NCBI RefSeq assembly: GCF_042427615.1
Contig: NZ_JBHMEZ010000013.1
Span: forward strand, 192,204 to 256,203
Reading direction: 5' to 3'
DNA from: Formosa undariae
GTDB lineage: Bacteria > Bacteroidota > Bacteroidia > Flavobacteriales > Flavobacteriaceae
Length of the DNA stretch: 64,000 nucleotides
The position numbers and the translations under genes were made by a program. Shown here one piece after another: positions 55,113 through 64,000 of this stretch (the first letter of the stretch is position 1; the number at the start of each line of letters is the position of its first letter). The notes beneath the pieces were generated by a model, which did not search any database, was not told where the DNA came from, and saw only the letters and a list, made by a program, of their open reading frames with translations.

Positions 55113-56220
55113 TTAATATATTTAAAATAGGTTTTATACGTGCTTCCCAAGTTGTATTTTGTAAAAAAGTCTGTAAATCTTTTTTATTTACGTTTAATTG
55201 AATTGCCGATTCAACTGCCAACTCGAAATCTTCAAAAGAATTAGCTATTGATATTAATCCATTAAAATCAACTTCTAATTTATTATGATAGTTATTTATC
55301 ACTATGGCTACTCCATTTAATAAATAATCATATAATTTCATACTATTCACATCAAGTGCAGGGTTTTCAGTATACAAACCTAAAGCGACATCCGTAATTT
55401 GTAAAATATTAGAAACCTCATTTGGTTCTAAAAAACCATATAATGTAACATTATTATAGGACCTAAAATCTTTTTCAAAATCAGTCTTATAAGCATTACC
55501 TATAATATGAAATTCCCATTCTGCGTGGTTTTCAACTAACCGTTTCAACCAATCAATTTTCATCCATTTGGATAATGTACCACAATAGGTAATTTGAGGT
55601 TGTTTACAAGCTGATTTTTTTAAAGGAAACCGCATACGCTCAATAAAATTTCCATTTAACACTAATTTAGTTTGATTAAGATCATGCTTATTAAACCATT
55701 GCAACATAGACCTAGAACTACTTAAAATTAATTTAGCATTTAACCCTGCCTTTAACAACAAATCTTCACGTTCTATTTTTCGATTTAAGGGAATATTTGG
55801 GTCATCGATTATATTATGATCAGTATCAAAAACCATATCTCCTGTTATACCTAAATAACTCCAATCTAGAAATCCTTTAGGCCAATAACACCAAGAAACG
55901 CATTTTTCTTCTTTAAAATAAAAAGCTTTATGATTAACAGTTTTCAAAAACCATCTATTAAAAACTTTAGAAAATGCTCCTATAAAAGTACGCTCAGGTA
56001 ATATCGGAGCTATATAGATGTTCTTAATAATTTGGTTTTTTGGTTTTCTTTTAAATATATTTTTAAAAACCAAAGATCTTGTACAACGTACTATGTTATA
56101 TACATGTGTAACGTTCTCATGCTTTGATAAAGCAAATAAAATAGCATAATTTCGCCTTCTTATATTGGTCTCATTTTGGTCTTCCCATGCACCATCCGAA
56201 CCAAAATAATATATAATCAT
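55105..56220 (-). CDS. GT-B glycosyltransferase
   Basis: A 371-residue protein starting MIIYYFGSDGAWEDQNETNI, with the donor lobe QITYCGTLSKWMKIDWLK, EFHIIGNAYKTDFEKDF and ALGLYTENPALDVNSMKLYDY then LLNGVAIVINN. That layout fits GT4/GT1-like enzymes lacking a strong E-x7-E motif. It overlaps the genes on both sides (4 bases upstream, 8 bases downstream). Confidence 0.78.
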   Translation of the reverse strand: MIIYYFGSDGAWEDQNETNIRRRNYAILFALSKHENVTHVYNIVRCTRSLVFKNIFKRKPKNQIIKNIYIAPILPERTFIGAFSKVFNRWFLKTVNHKAFYFKEEKCVSWCYWPKGFLDWSYLGITGDMVFDTDHNIIDDPNIPLNRKIEREDLLLKAGLNAKLILSSSRSMLQWFNKHDLNQTKLVLNGNFIERMRFPLKKSACKQPQITYCGTLSKWMKIDWLKRLVENHAEWEFHIIGNAYKTDFEKDFRSYNNVTLYGFLEPNEVSNILQITDVALGLYTENPALDVNSMKLYDYLLNGVAIVINNYHNKLEVDFNGLISIANSFEDFELAVESAIQLNVNKKDLQTFLQNTTWEARIKPILNILND

Positions 56221-57233
56221 TTAAACATTTTTTTAATAGACATACCTGTTTTTACAAATTTATCGCCTAAAATCGGAAAAAATATAGCTCGCCAAGTATT
56301 GGATAATTTCCATCCAACTTTTAAACTCTCTTTTATTAAAAAAAAAGCCAATTTATAATCCTTAGAAGAAATAGCGACTTTATACAAAAAATTTAAATAA
56401 TTTCCTGCAAACAATTTTCCGTTCTCTGCAAGCTTACTTAAGTCCTCAGTAATTATTTCATATTTAATATCTGTCAATGCTTCTCCTCTTTGAAACGGAT
56501 CACTTCCCTTCACCATTCGTTCATCTGCATATAGCAAAGCCAAATTCCTAAAAAATGTCCCACTAGATTTATGCATCTGCGTTGCTGACCCAGGATTTAA
56601 TCTTAATTTGTAAGGAGACTTATTTAATATTGCAAATTTATATTTTTCTATAATTCGAAGCCATAAATCATTATCCTCACTGGTTAAAAACTCTGTTCTA
56701 TAACCTCCAAATTCTTCAAAAATTTCTGTTCTGCATAAAACAGATCCATGAACTATTGGACAGAAGGGTTCAAAGTGTTCTCGTTGTGCATAAATTAATT
56801 CTTTTCCTTCAAAAATATGATCCTTAGGTTGTAAATGCGATTCAGAAATTTTACTGTTTTCTGTCATAAAATTACAACGGGTAGAGACAGCAGCAACATC
56901 TTTATGAGTTTCTAGAAAATTTACCTGCCATTCTAGCATCCACGTTTCAGAAATATCATCGGCATCATGCCGTCTTACATATGGTGTATTTATCATAGAA
57001 AGCCCTTTATTTAGACTTCTAGATACGCCCATATTTTCTTGTTCGACACTAATTATTCTAGAATCTGAATAAGAATCTATAATAGCTTGAGTATTGTCTT
57101 TAGAACCATCATTTATAATTAAAAGATTAAAATTAGAATACGTTTGTGCCAAAATAGAATCTATCGCTTCATTTAAATAAGCGGCGCCATTATATACAGG
57201 CATTAATATCGTAACAGTAATATCTCTATTCAT
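56217..57233 (-). CDS. Glycosyltransferase family 2
   Basis: A 338-residue GT-A enzyme: VTILMPVYNGAAYLNEAIDS, LLIINDGSKDNTQAI, the DxD region VRRHDADDISETWML and SEDNDLWLRIIEKY. The C-terminal 100 residues are helical, with a Lys/Phe-rich end. Its last 4 bases overlap the next gene. Confidence 0.88.
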   Translation of the reverse strand: MNRDITVTILMPVYNGAAYLNEAIDSILAQTYSNFNLLIINDGSKDNTQAIIDSYSDSRIISVEQENMGVSRSLNKGLSMINTPYVRRHDADDISETWMLEWQVNFLETHKDVAAVSTRCNFMTENSKISESHLQPKDHIFEGKELIYAQREHFEPFCPIVHGSVLCRTEIFEEFGGYRTEFLTSEDNDLWLRIIEKYKFAILNKSPYKLRLNPGSATQMHKSSGTFFRNLALLYADERMVKGSDPFQRGEALTDIKYEIITEDLSKLAENGKLFAGNYLNFLYKVAISSKDYKLAFFLIKESLKVGWKLSNTWRAIFFPILGDKFVKTGMSIKKMFK

Positions 57234-57262
57234 TACTAAAATAAATTATATTTTTTAATTAC

Positions 57263-58165
57263 TCAATTACAATTCTCAATCTTAATCCAACTCAAAGGAG
57301 TAATATCTGGATTCTCTAAATCTACTTTCTTATACCATTTTTCAGGAGCTACTACTATTTTACCTGGATTATTATTTAACCAAGCAGCCCACCAACTAAA
57401 AGTACTATTAGCTATAATATTATGTTTACACGTTTGCATTAAACGAATATCTTCATGAGGTGTTTCCATATTATGATCTACGAAAACAGTCTTATATTCA
57501 GTTTTTATATGTGCTTTAACCCACTCTGGATCATCTGAAAACACATAAAACACAGGATTATCTACTGTTTTTAAAATCGTATTAATAGCTTTATTATAAT
57601 AGTCTACAGATAAAACTTGATGTATGTTTTGATAATGTTTATTATTAACATAATCACCTCTTCTGACATGTATAGAAACAGAATTACATGCTTTAATATC
57701 ATTTTGATACTGTAAGTTTAACCCTTTTGGTTCAGCTTTAAATGATAGATCTTTTAAGATGGTTTCCCGTATGTCTTTAAAATAATTTTCGCATTGCCAG
57801 AATCCTTCAACATAACAATTTTCAGGAGCTTCTAATATCTTTTTATCAAAACCTGAAGATCGTTCTTTTATTATATTAACCTTATAGTACGGTTTAATTT
57901 TATTTATAACCGTATTAACTTTTCGTTTCAGGGCATTATCATACCAACCTTTACCTTCGTTAATATTTTTATTACTCGCTATATTAGCTTGAATATTACA
58001 CTTGTTTAAACCAAAATCTCTAATCGTTTTTTCAACAGTTTGTTCTTTTTCAAAATGTACTAAATCCAAATATAAAGGAACTTTATGCAGTATACTTAAG
58101 TGTCTACCCAAAGCATATTGAAACATTTGATTGGCCAATCCGCCTCGTAGTTTAATTACTATCAT
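57263..58165 (-). CDS. Alpha-1,2-fucosyltransferase-like glycosyltransferase (family 11)
   Basis: A 300-residue GT11 enzyme. N-terminus VIKLRGGLANQMFQYALGR and the GDP-fucose-binding block SIHVRRGDYV (164-173) are the two hallmark motifs, followed by FYVFSDDPEWV and NSTFSWWAAWLN. It implies that fucose (or another GDP-linked sugar) is added in alpha-1,2 linkage. No GDP-fucose synthesis genes are in the window. It lies 6 bases after the DUF5672 gene. Confidence 0.92.
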   Translation of the reverse strand: MIVIKLRGGLANQMFQYALGRHLSILHKVPLYLDLVHFEKEQTVEKTIRDFGLNKCNIQANIASNKNINEGKGWYDNALKRKVNTVINKIKPYYKVNIIKERSSGFDKKILEAPENCYVEGFWQCENYFKDIRETILKDLSFKAEPKGLNLQYQNDIKACNSVSIHVRRGDYVNNKHYQNIHQVLSVDYYNKAINTILKTVDNPVFYVFSDDPEWVKAHIKTEYKTVFVDHNMETPHEDIRLMQTCKHNIIANSTFSWWAAWLNNNPGKIVVAPEKWYKKVDLENPDITPLSWIKIENCN

Positions 58166-58171
58166 TTAATA

Positions 58172-58981
58172 TTATTTGATATATTTATTCCAAAATTCTG
58201 GCTCATATTTTTCCCAACCATGACAACCAAATGGTAACTTATTTTTATTTAGCTTGTATAAAAATTCCGGGTTTAACTCAAAACTAAACTTACTTGCCTC
58301 TATAGGTTCTGGTACTTTATACCAACTTATAGTACGAGATAGTTTGAATCCCCAAAATTTATCTTCGTAACCAGGAAAATCGTTGAACTTATAATGTGTA
58401 TTATTTTTAAAATAAAAAAAAGCTTTAATCAATTGAAAATAAACCCCCACTTTTCCTTTAAAATTATAAGGTCTAGAAAGTAAGACAGATTTTAGATAAG
58501 ACAAAGATCGTGTTCTGTAAAACCCTGTTGTTATTTTAATAAAACTACTAATTTTACGTAGTGAAAACCCACCATTTCCAACACCATAAAACGATGTATT
58601 ACCTTGCCCTTTATAAAACCATGGTGCTCCTATGTAATCATAATTTTGCTCACACCAATAGTCTAATTCATCTCTAAACACCCAGGCATCTAACTGGTAG
58701 ATTAACATAAAATTGTAAGCTTTAAAACGTTGATAAAACTTAGCAGACATTAATAGTTTATTATACCCTTTTAAACCTTTAAAATACAGATCTTCAAAAG
58801 TTTCAAAGACGCAGCTTACTCCTAAAGTATCACAAAGATTTTGATAATACTGTATGTCTAATGATTTTGGAGTTATAAAAGAAATCTTATGAGTTCCTAA
58901 AATTTTAAAACATTGTTTTAATGATGTGATTTCATCATCGTTTAATGTTGACTTATATATGGGAATGACAATTATATTCAA
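58172..58981 (-). CDS. DUF5672 family protein, putative glycosyltransferase
   Basis: A 269-residue protein matching the DUF5672 pattern: an N-terminal strand (IIVIPIYKSTLNDDEI), YNKLLMSAKFYQRF, the Asp-containing block FMLIYQLDAWVFRDEL (DAW in the place of a DxD), GAPWFYKG and GVGNGGFSLRK. Members occur in glycan loci and are thought to be glycosyltransferases, but I know of no proven reaction. The start is TTG at 58981, overlapping the upstream TGA stop as TTGA, so translation is coupled. Confidence 0.8.
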   Translation of the reverse strand: MNIIVIPIYKSTLNDDEITSLKQCFKILGTHKISFITPKSLDIQYYQNLCDTLGVSCVFETFEDLYFKGLKGYNKLLMSAKFYQRFKAYNFMLIYQLDAWVFRDELDYWCEQNYDYIGAPWFYKGQGNTSFYGVGNGGFSLRKISSFIKITTGFYRTRSLSYLKSVLLSRPYNFKGKVGVYFQLIKAFFYFKNNTHYKFNDFPGYEDKFWGFKLSRTISWYKVPEPIEASKFSFELNPEFLYKLNKNKLPFGCHGWEKYEPEFWNKYIK

Positions 58982-59772
58982 TTTAGAATAGATTTAATGA
59001 TGTTCTTTTTTAAAATAAATTTAGGATATAGCATAAACAAATGACACTTCTTTTTTTTAGATATATTAGACCGTAAAGCTTCATCAAATATCTCTGGTTT
59101 AACATTAAAACTAGGCCATTTATACACTAAATACTTATAATATTTTTGTTCTATAAATTTGATATCGTAAAAGTCTGAACTAAATCCATTATCGGTAAAA
59201 TAAGCAATATTAGAATTTATATATTTTGATTTAATACCTTTTGAACAGAACAGCTTTAAATTCAAATCCCAATCTGCACAAGCTTTAAATCGCATATCGT
59301 AAATAGTTATACCGCTTAAAAGTGACTTATGATAAAATATAGCTTGATGACATATATTTTGTTTTAGCATTTTAAACTCATCATAAATACTATTATACGA
59401 TTCGTCCAATTTTGTAGAGATTACATTTCCGTAAATAAAATTGTAATTTCCAGAATTTACTGACTCCGAAACTGTTAAAAGCACATCATTATTTGCTAAA
59501 TAATCATCGGCTCCTAGAAAATATAACCAATCTCCTTTAGCTACTTTAACACCTTTATTCATGGCATCGTAAATACCTTTGTCCGGCTCAGAATGAAAAA
59601 CAATATTATTATGTTCTTTAGAGTATTTTAATACTAATTCTTTTGTGCCATCTGTACTGTTCCCATCCATAACAACAATCTCAAAGTCTGAAAATGATTG
59701 TTGAAAGATAGAATCAAGTGCTTTCCCTACGAGATCGACACAATTATATGTTGGTATGATGATTGAAAACAA
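58978..59772 (-). CDS. Glycosyltransferase family 2 (WcaE-like)
   Basis: A 264-residue GT-A enzyme: FSIIIPTYNCVDLVGKALDS, VVMDGNSTDGTKEL, SEPDKGIYDAMNKGVKVAKG and YFLGADDYL, then FKACADWDLNLKLFCSKG. It shares layout and the PDKGIYDA(L/M)NKG block with the GT2 at 37691-38446. The start is TTG at 59772; an ATG would remove the first strand. It follows the GT4 stop after 4 bases. Confidence 0.87.
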   Translation of the reverse strand: MFSIIIPTYNCVDLVGKALDSIFQQSFSDFEIVVMDGNSTDGTKELVLKYSKEHNNIVFHSEPDKGIYDAMNKGVKVAKGDWLYFLGADDYLANNDVLLTVSESVNSGNYNFIYGNVISTKLDESYNSIYDEFKMLKQNICHQAIFYHKSLLSGITIYDMRFKACADWDLNLKLFCSKGIKSKYINSNIAYFTDNGFSSDFYDIKFIEQKYYKYLVYKWPSFNVKPEIFDEALRSNISKKKKCHLFMLYPKFILKKNIIKSILN

Positions 59773-59776
59773 AATG

Positions 59777-61048
59777 TTATTTATTTTTATGGATAAATTT
59801 TTTTCCCTTTAAAAGAGATTTATATAACTCGATGTATAATTTAGATATACGTTCTTCCGAATAATTTTCTTCTATATAATTTCTTATTGCAACAGAATCA
59901 AATTCAGATTTAATTGTAATAAAATATTCTATGGCTTCTTTAAGACTATCGGAAGTAACTTCTGAAGCAAGTACACCATTAAATCCAGGCTTAATAACAT
60001 CTAGCAACCCTCCCACGGGTGTTCCTATTACAGGAATACCACATGCCATAGCTTCTAGCATTACATTACCAAGGGCTTCTTCTCTGGATGGAAATACACA
60101 GGCATCAGATGCACTTAAAACTCTATTTAATTCCGGCTGTGATAGCGTTCCTAAATGTAGGTGGACTATTTTATTCGGAAAAACAGGAGGAACACCACCC
60201 CCTACTGTTAACACTGTAATATTCTCAGTGATATCTAACCTCTTTACAGCATCCAATAATAAATCTATCCCTTTTCTTTTATGTACTAATCCATCACTAA
60301 TAAAACAAAGGACTAAATGATCTTTAGAAATATTTAATTCGGCTCGTATAGTCGTTTTATCATATAATCTATAATTATTTATATCTATACAATTTGGAAT
60401 AACGTGATGTTCTAAATTAGCATGCATTTTACTTTTTTTCGACTCATCTACAATCCAATTAGAAATCCCGACAACTTTTAAAGGTCCTTTAAATTTAGAA
60501 ATTGCATGTTGCTTAAGGTTTTGCATTTTAGTATTCAGGTCTCCATATACTTTTTCATTAATTAAAACATCATTATGATAATGGAAAACACCCTGAATTG
60601 AAAACAAATCTCTTAAAGTAAGAACTACTGGTTTTTTACACGTTTTAAAAAAAGATTTATAATCTAAAAAATCAGCTACAAAATGTAAATGTATAATATC
60701 ACAATCTTCATAAAACTTAGTTTTTGTAATATCATAATTTGAAAAAGGCAAAGAAAGAATTTCAAATTCACCTTTTTTCCCGTTCAAATATTTATTTCTT
60801 TTTTGAATTGTGGTAATTGGATAACCGAATTTATTAGATACCGTATAAAAAATATTTCTAGTATCTTTTTGTGGTGCTATCTTAAATACATTAGTATAGT
60901 GATTGTTCTCATTTAATTCTTTAACAATCATATTAGATTCTACACCATAATTTATTAAAGAAAAATGAAGTCTATTTGCCCCTGTAAATGCACCTCCAAA
61001 ACCTAGGCTATTAACATGTAAAATTTTCAACTTAGTATCGCTAATCAT
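59777..61048 (-). CDS. Glycosyltransferase family 4
   Basis: A 423-residue GT-B enzyme, longer than usual because of an extended N-terminal lobe (KILHVNSLGFGGAFTGANRL, LHLHFVADFLDY-like region). The donor lobe shows LCFISDGLVHKRKGIDLLL and FPSREEALGNVMLEAMACG then IPVIGTPVGGLLDVI. It overlaps the upstream gene by 4 bases. Confidence 0.9.
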   Translation of the reverse strand: MISDTKLKILHVNSLGFGGAFTGANRLHFSLINYGVESNMIVKELNENNHYTNVFKIAPQKDTRNIFYTVSNKFGYPITTIQKRNKYLNGKKGEFEILSLPFSNYDITKTKFYEDCDIIHLHFVADFLDYKSFFKTCKKPVVLTLRDLFSIQGVFHYHNDVLINEKVYGDLNTKMQNLKQHAISKFKGPLKVVGISNWIVDESKKSKMHANLEHHVIPNCIDINNYRLYDKTTIRAELNISKDHLVLCFISDGLVHKRKGIDLLLDAVKRLDITENITVLTVGGGVPPVFPNKIVHLHLGTLSQPELNRVLSASDACVFPSREEALGNVMLEAMACGIPVIGTPVGGLLDVIKPGFNGVLASEVTSDSLKEAIEYFITIKSEFDSVAIRNYIEENYSEERISKLYIELYKSLLKGKKFIHKNK

Positions 61049-61938
61049 GAAAATTTATTTTTATGATTTTTCAATAAATTAAATGTCAATTTATCAATTG
61101 CTATTTCACTTTTAATCTTTGCATTTTTACCAAGAGAAGTAAAATAAAGAAAAAAGTAATTAGCTAAAATTCGTCTTACCAAAAATGTTTTGCTAATATT
61201 TTTATTATGTTTTGCTTGTTTTAATGCTAAAATATAATTTTCATTTTTATAAAATAAAGGGCTTCTTTTTAAATCTTGGGGACGATCATGAAAAATTCTA
61301 CTTTTAGGCACTAATCCCATCTTTAATCCCGATTTATGCAACCTAGTCACGTAATCATCATCTTCTCCATAATGATCAAAAAGAGGATCAAATACACCTA
61401 CCATTTCAATACATTTACGAGTTACTAACCAAGAAGCTGCGTTGGTATATCTAGTGACATAAAATGGTTTCAATTTATTTAAAAGCAGGTCTGAAATAAA
61501 ACCTTTTACCATATGTGGAGCTAGGTAATTTTGGAAATTCAAGTCTATTGAATCGCCTGTTCCACTTAATTGAATTGGACTAATAATACCAAAGTTATTA
61601 ATTGTGTATACTTCCAATAGTTTTTTGATTGTATCTTTTTCTACCCATGCATCTTGATTTAATAAAAAAGCGAAATCAAAGTCTTTTTCTAACACCCGGT
61701 TTAAACCTATATTATTAGCTTTACCAAATCCTAAATTGTCTTTAGACTCTATTAGCTCTACTTCAGGATAATTAGTTTTTAAATTATCTATAGTGCCATC
61801 TGTAGAGCCGTTATCTACGACTAATACATCTAGAGGAATGGAAGATTTTCTTAAGCTAGAAAAACATTTATCCACCCATTTATTGCCGTTATAAGTAACA
61901 ATAATAGTTAAAATTTTAGGTTTTTTAATTCCGTCCAT
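61045..61938 (-). CDS. Glycosyltransferase family 2 (rhamnosyltransferase-like)
   Basis: A 297-residue GT-A enzyme with ILTIIVTYNGNKWVDKCFSS, VLVVDNGSTDGTIDNL, DNLGFGKANNIGL and FAFLLNQDAWVEKD in the order typical of WbbL-like enzymes; DHYGEDDDYVTRLHKSG is the acceptor-side block. Its start directly follows the stop of the pyruvyltransferase gene. Confidence 0.88.
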   Translation of the reverse strand: MDGIKKPKILTIIVTYNGNKWVDKCFSSLRKSSIPLDVLVVDNGSTDGTIDNLKTNYPEVELIESKDNLGFGKANNIGLNRVLEKDFDFAFLLNQDAWVEKDTIKKLLEVYTINNFGIISPIQLSGTGDSIDLNFQNYLAPHMVKGFISDLLLNKLKPFYVTRYTNAASWLVTRKCIEMVGVFDPLFDHYGEDDDYVTRLHKSGLKMGLVPKSRIFHDRPQDLKRSPLFYKNENYILALKQAKHNKNISKTFLVRRILANYFFLYFTSLGKNAKIKSEIAIDKLTFNLLKNHKNKFS

Positions 61939-63102
61939 TTATAAAGATTCTATTCTATTTTTTATTTCGATAAAATTATTCTTAATTAAATCTTTTTGTT
62001 TAGTAATACTGTCTTTTAATATGTCCTCTTTATTTTCACAATTTAATCGAAGCATAGCTTCTTCCTTTATATTTTTAAATTCAGAAATTCTATTAAAAGG
62101 TGCGGAGATCCATGTATCAATATAATCTTTTAACTTATCTATTTTCGGATTTAAAGCCACAAAAGGTGTCTCGAAAGACATCGATGTTATAACACCGTGT
62201 AAACTAGTTCCCATAAATAGTTTACTTTTAGCTATGACCTCCATAATATACTCTACACTTACAGGGTCAATAACTTTATTAGCATATTCAGCACGTTCCG
62301 CTAAATAATTAAGCGAATCCATATCATCATGACCAGGACAATTTCCTATAGATACAAAATAAATAGGTAAACCTGTTTCTTGGCTTAACAGCTTTAATTG
62401 TTCATTAATTAAATCAAGTGAATTGCCATTTTTATGATGACCGATTTGAAAGGCAATATATTCTTCTTGAACAACAGCGTCAAACTTAAAATAATCGCTC
62501 ATAATAATTGCTGAATCAGGACTAAGTCTTAAATCGTTAATATTAAAATTAGTACTTAAGGCATTGTACGTTTTTTGCTCTCGTGCACTAAAAAATAAAG
62601 ATGCATTTAATGCCTTGCTAATTTTAGTATTATTTTTTTCCGAGGAAATATTATTCCCTCCAACAGCATTAAAAACTAAACTATAATTATCACTTATTTT
62701 AGTTCCAGAAGGAATAAAAGGCCATATATTATCTTTATGTCCTTTCAGTTTTATAGTAAACTTCTCTAGAAGGCTTAGCTTTTTACGTATCCTCGCCTTT
62801 TCATACAGCTTAAAATAGAATGGCCATATAAAACTATAAAGTCTAGACCAATTAGCCATTAACACTTCTCCTCCTGCTACCAATATTACTTTTGAGGCAT
62901 TGCTTGAAGCATTTTTGTATAAAATATCATAACTACAAGTTGGTAATGCCCCTATATTTGATAAATCTGAACGTACACACCCTACATTAAAAAAGGTGAA
63001 TTCATCTGAAGCTAAAGCCTTTTTTGCTATAATAGGAAACAATAAATCACCGTAATTAAATCTATCTGAAGCGCTTAATATGTATATTTCTTTTTTGTCC
63101 AA
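61939..63102 (-). CDS. Polysaccharide pyruvyltransferase family protein
   Basis: A 387-residue protein of the WcaK/CsaB-like family that attaches pyruvate from phosphoenolpyruvate to a sugar as a ketal, adding negative charge. Seen are VILVAGGEVLMANWSRL, DLRLSPDSAIIM, YIAFQIGHHKNGNS and the characteristic LFMGTSLHGVITSMSFETP. The start is TTG at 63102; an in-frame stop lies just upstream and no ATG fits. It begins 12 bases after the ABC transporter gene. Confidence 0.87.
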   Translation of the reverse strand: MDKKEIYILSASDRFNYGDLLFPIIAKKALASDEFTFFNVGCVRSDLSNIGALPTCSYDILYKNASSNASKVILVAGGEVLMANWSRLYSFIWPFYFKLYEKARIRKKLSLLEKFTIKLKGHKDNIWPFIPSGTKISDNYSLVFNAVGGNNISSEKNNTKISKALNASLFFSAREQKTYNALSTNFNINDLRLSPDSAIIMSDYFKFDAVVQEEYIAFQIGHHKNGNSLDLINEQLKLLSQETGLPIYFVSIGNCPGHDDMDSLNYLAERAEYANKVIDPVSVEYIMEVIAKSKLFMGTSLHGVITSMSFETPFVALNPKIDKLKDYIDTWISAPFNRISEFKNIKEEAMLRLNCENKEDILKDSITKQKDLIKNNFIEIKNRIESL

Positions 63103-63114
63103 AATTTCACTTTT

Positions 63115-64000
63115 TTAATTAATGGTCCACGTTGCATTAGATAATATTAAACCTTGATAACTAGAGTTAGGTAATCTACCTGTATTAAACACATCAAATT
63201 CCTCAACTCTAATAAATGCCTCATTCACCCATGAAACAATAGATACTCCATCATTATCAAATAGTGATATTACTAAATCATATTCTCCTGGCAATAATTT
63301 ATTTCTGTCTTCTTGTATTTTTAGATTTATACCTTCCTTACTGAAAATTATTTTTTCTTTTAGTTCAACATGACTATGATAAGTAAAAATTCTATTTCCG
63401 TATTTATCGTTAACACCAATTCCTATCCCTCCACTACTAACATTATGTGGAGTCTGAATATTCAAATCAAATAAAATAAATTGGCCTGAAAACACAATAT
63501 TATTATCCTTACCTATACCAGAACTAACATTTAAATCAATATGAAATCCATTTTTGGTTAATTTGGCTTTATTTGCTTGCTGATTATTTGAATCTGGATT
63601 TTCCAAATATTTAAAAATACTTTCCTGAATACCTCCAGAAAAACTTATAGAACCATTAGATAAAACTATTCCTTTGTTACATAGACTTTGCACTGAAGTC
63701 ATATTATGACTCACAAAAAGAACGGTACGGCCTCCACCTTTAGAGACATCTTTCATTTTATCAATAGCTTTTTTCTGAAACTCAGCATCTCCTACTGCCA
63801 AAACTTCATCAACGATCAAAATTTCTGGCTCTAAATGTGCTGCCACCGCGAAAGCAAGTCTGACATACATCCCTGAAGAATATCGTTTTACAGGGGTATC
63901 TATATAACGTTCACATCCTGCAAAATCTACAATCTCATCAAATTTTAAGCTAATTTCTTGTTTGGTCATTCCCATAATGGCTCCATTCAAAAACACATTC
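63115..64000 (-). CDS. wzt: Polysaccharide ABC exporter ATP-binding protein (Wzt/KpsT-type, partial)
   Basis: The frame is open to the right edge, so the N-terminus with Walker A is missing. Visible are the ABC signature RYSSGMYVRLAFAVAAHLEP, Walker B ILIVDEVLAVGD and the switch His in LFVSHNM. A C-terminal domain of about 160 residues follows (from about KYLENPDSNNQ; beta-rich, FSGQFILFDLNIQ, PGEYDLVISLFDNDG), like the carbohydrate-binding domain of Wzt in O-antigen exporters that recognise a capped chain. The membrane subunit Wzm should be encoded just beyond the window. Confidence 0.9.
   Translation of the reverse strand, partial: NVFLNGAIMGMTKQEISLKFDEIVDFAGCERYIDTPVKRYSSGMYVRLAFAVAAHLEPEILIVDEVLAVGDAEFQKKAIDKMKDVSKGGGRTVLFVSHNMTSVQSLCNKGIVLSNGSISFSGGIQESIFKYLENPDSNNQQANKAKLTKNGFHIDLNVSSGIGKDNNIVFSGQFILFDLNIQTPHNVSSGGIGIGVNDKYGNRIFTYHSHVELKEKIIFSKEGINLKIQEDRNKLLPGEYDLVISLFDNDGVSIVSWVNEAFIRVEEFDVFNTGRLPNSSYQGLILSNATWTIN

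Overview
The window comes from a low-GC member of the Bacteroidota, most likely a marine Flavobacteriaceae. The evidence is a sodium-pumping NQR operon, two type IX secretion (T9SS) genes (a plug-type protein and PorT), a short primary sigma factor without region 1.1, promoters with the TAnnTTTG -7 element, and mostly absent Shine-Dalgarno sequences. No tRNA, rRNA, CRISPR array, phage or intact insertion sequence was recognised.

Positions 1-33,000 are a housekeeping half. The nqrA-E operon (minus strand, nqrE cut by the window edge) is followed on the plus strand by the T9SS plug protein, apaG, pruA and two tandem lactonase-like lipoproteins. Next come rsmG (minus), a front-end type fatty-acid desaturase with an aspartate aminotransferase, and an MBOAT O-acyltransferase with an SGNH-like partner. 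trkH/trkA (minus) are followed by ubiE/menG-porT, a TrmH-type RNA methyltransferase (minus), a TamL-like Omp85 lipoprotein, fructose-bisphosphate aldolase, accD, rpsO-pnp, rpoD, rpe and a small outer-membrane barrel. Several units end in clear intrinsic terminators.

After a gap of about 750 bases with no recognisable gene, positions 33,160-64,000 are one continuous minus-strand surface-polysaccharide locus that runs past the right edge. It holds wzc and wza behind a textbook Flavobacterium promoter and a WecA/TagO-like initiating phosphoglycosyltransferase. There are 16 recognisable glycosyltransferases plus a DUF5672 protein, a UDP-xylose synthase, a Wzy-like polymerase, three acetyltransferase-fold genes (one broken), a second MBOAT/SGNH pair, a pyruvyltransferase and the ATPase of a Wzt-type ABC exporter. 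The set suggests a large, branched, acylated and pyruvylated glycan containing xylose and fucose.

The most notable observations are these. (1) A decayed glycosyltransferase/acetyltransferase module at 52.4-53.2 kb includes a 38-codon orphan tail homologous to the end of the neighbouring glycosyltransferase. (2) Two MBOAT/SGNH cassettes 33 kb apart have near-identical catalytic halves but unrelated partners. (3) Non-ATG starts, mostly TTG, are unusually frequent in the glycan locus. (4) Wza/Wzc/Wzy-type and ABC-type export components occur in the same locus with no flippase seen. (5) AccD has lost its zinc-ribbon cysteines. I found no wholly new defence or mobile system.
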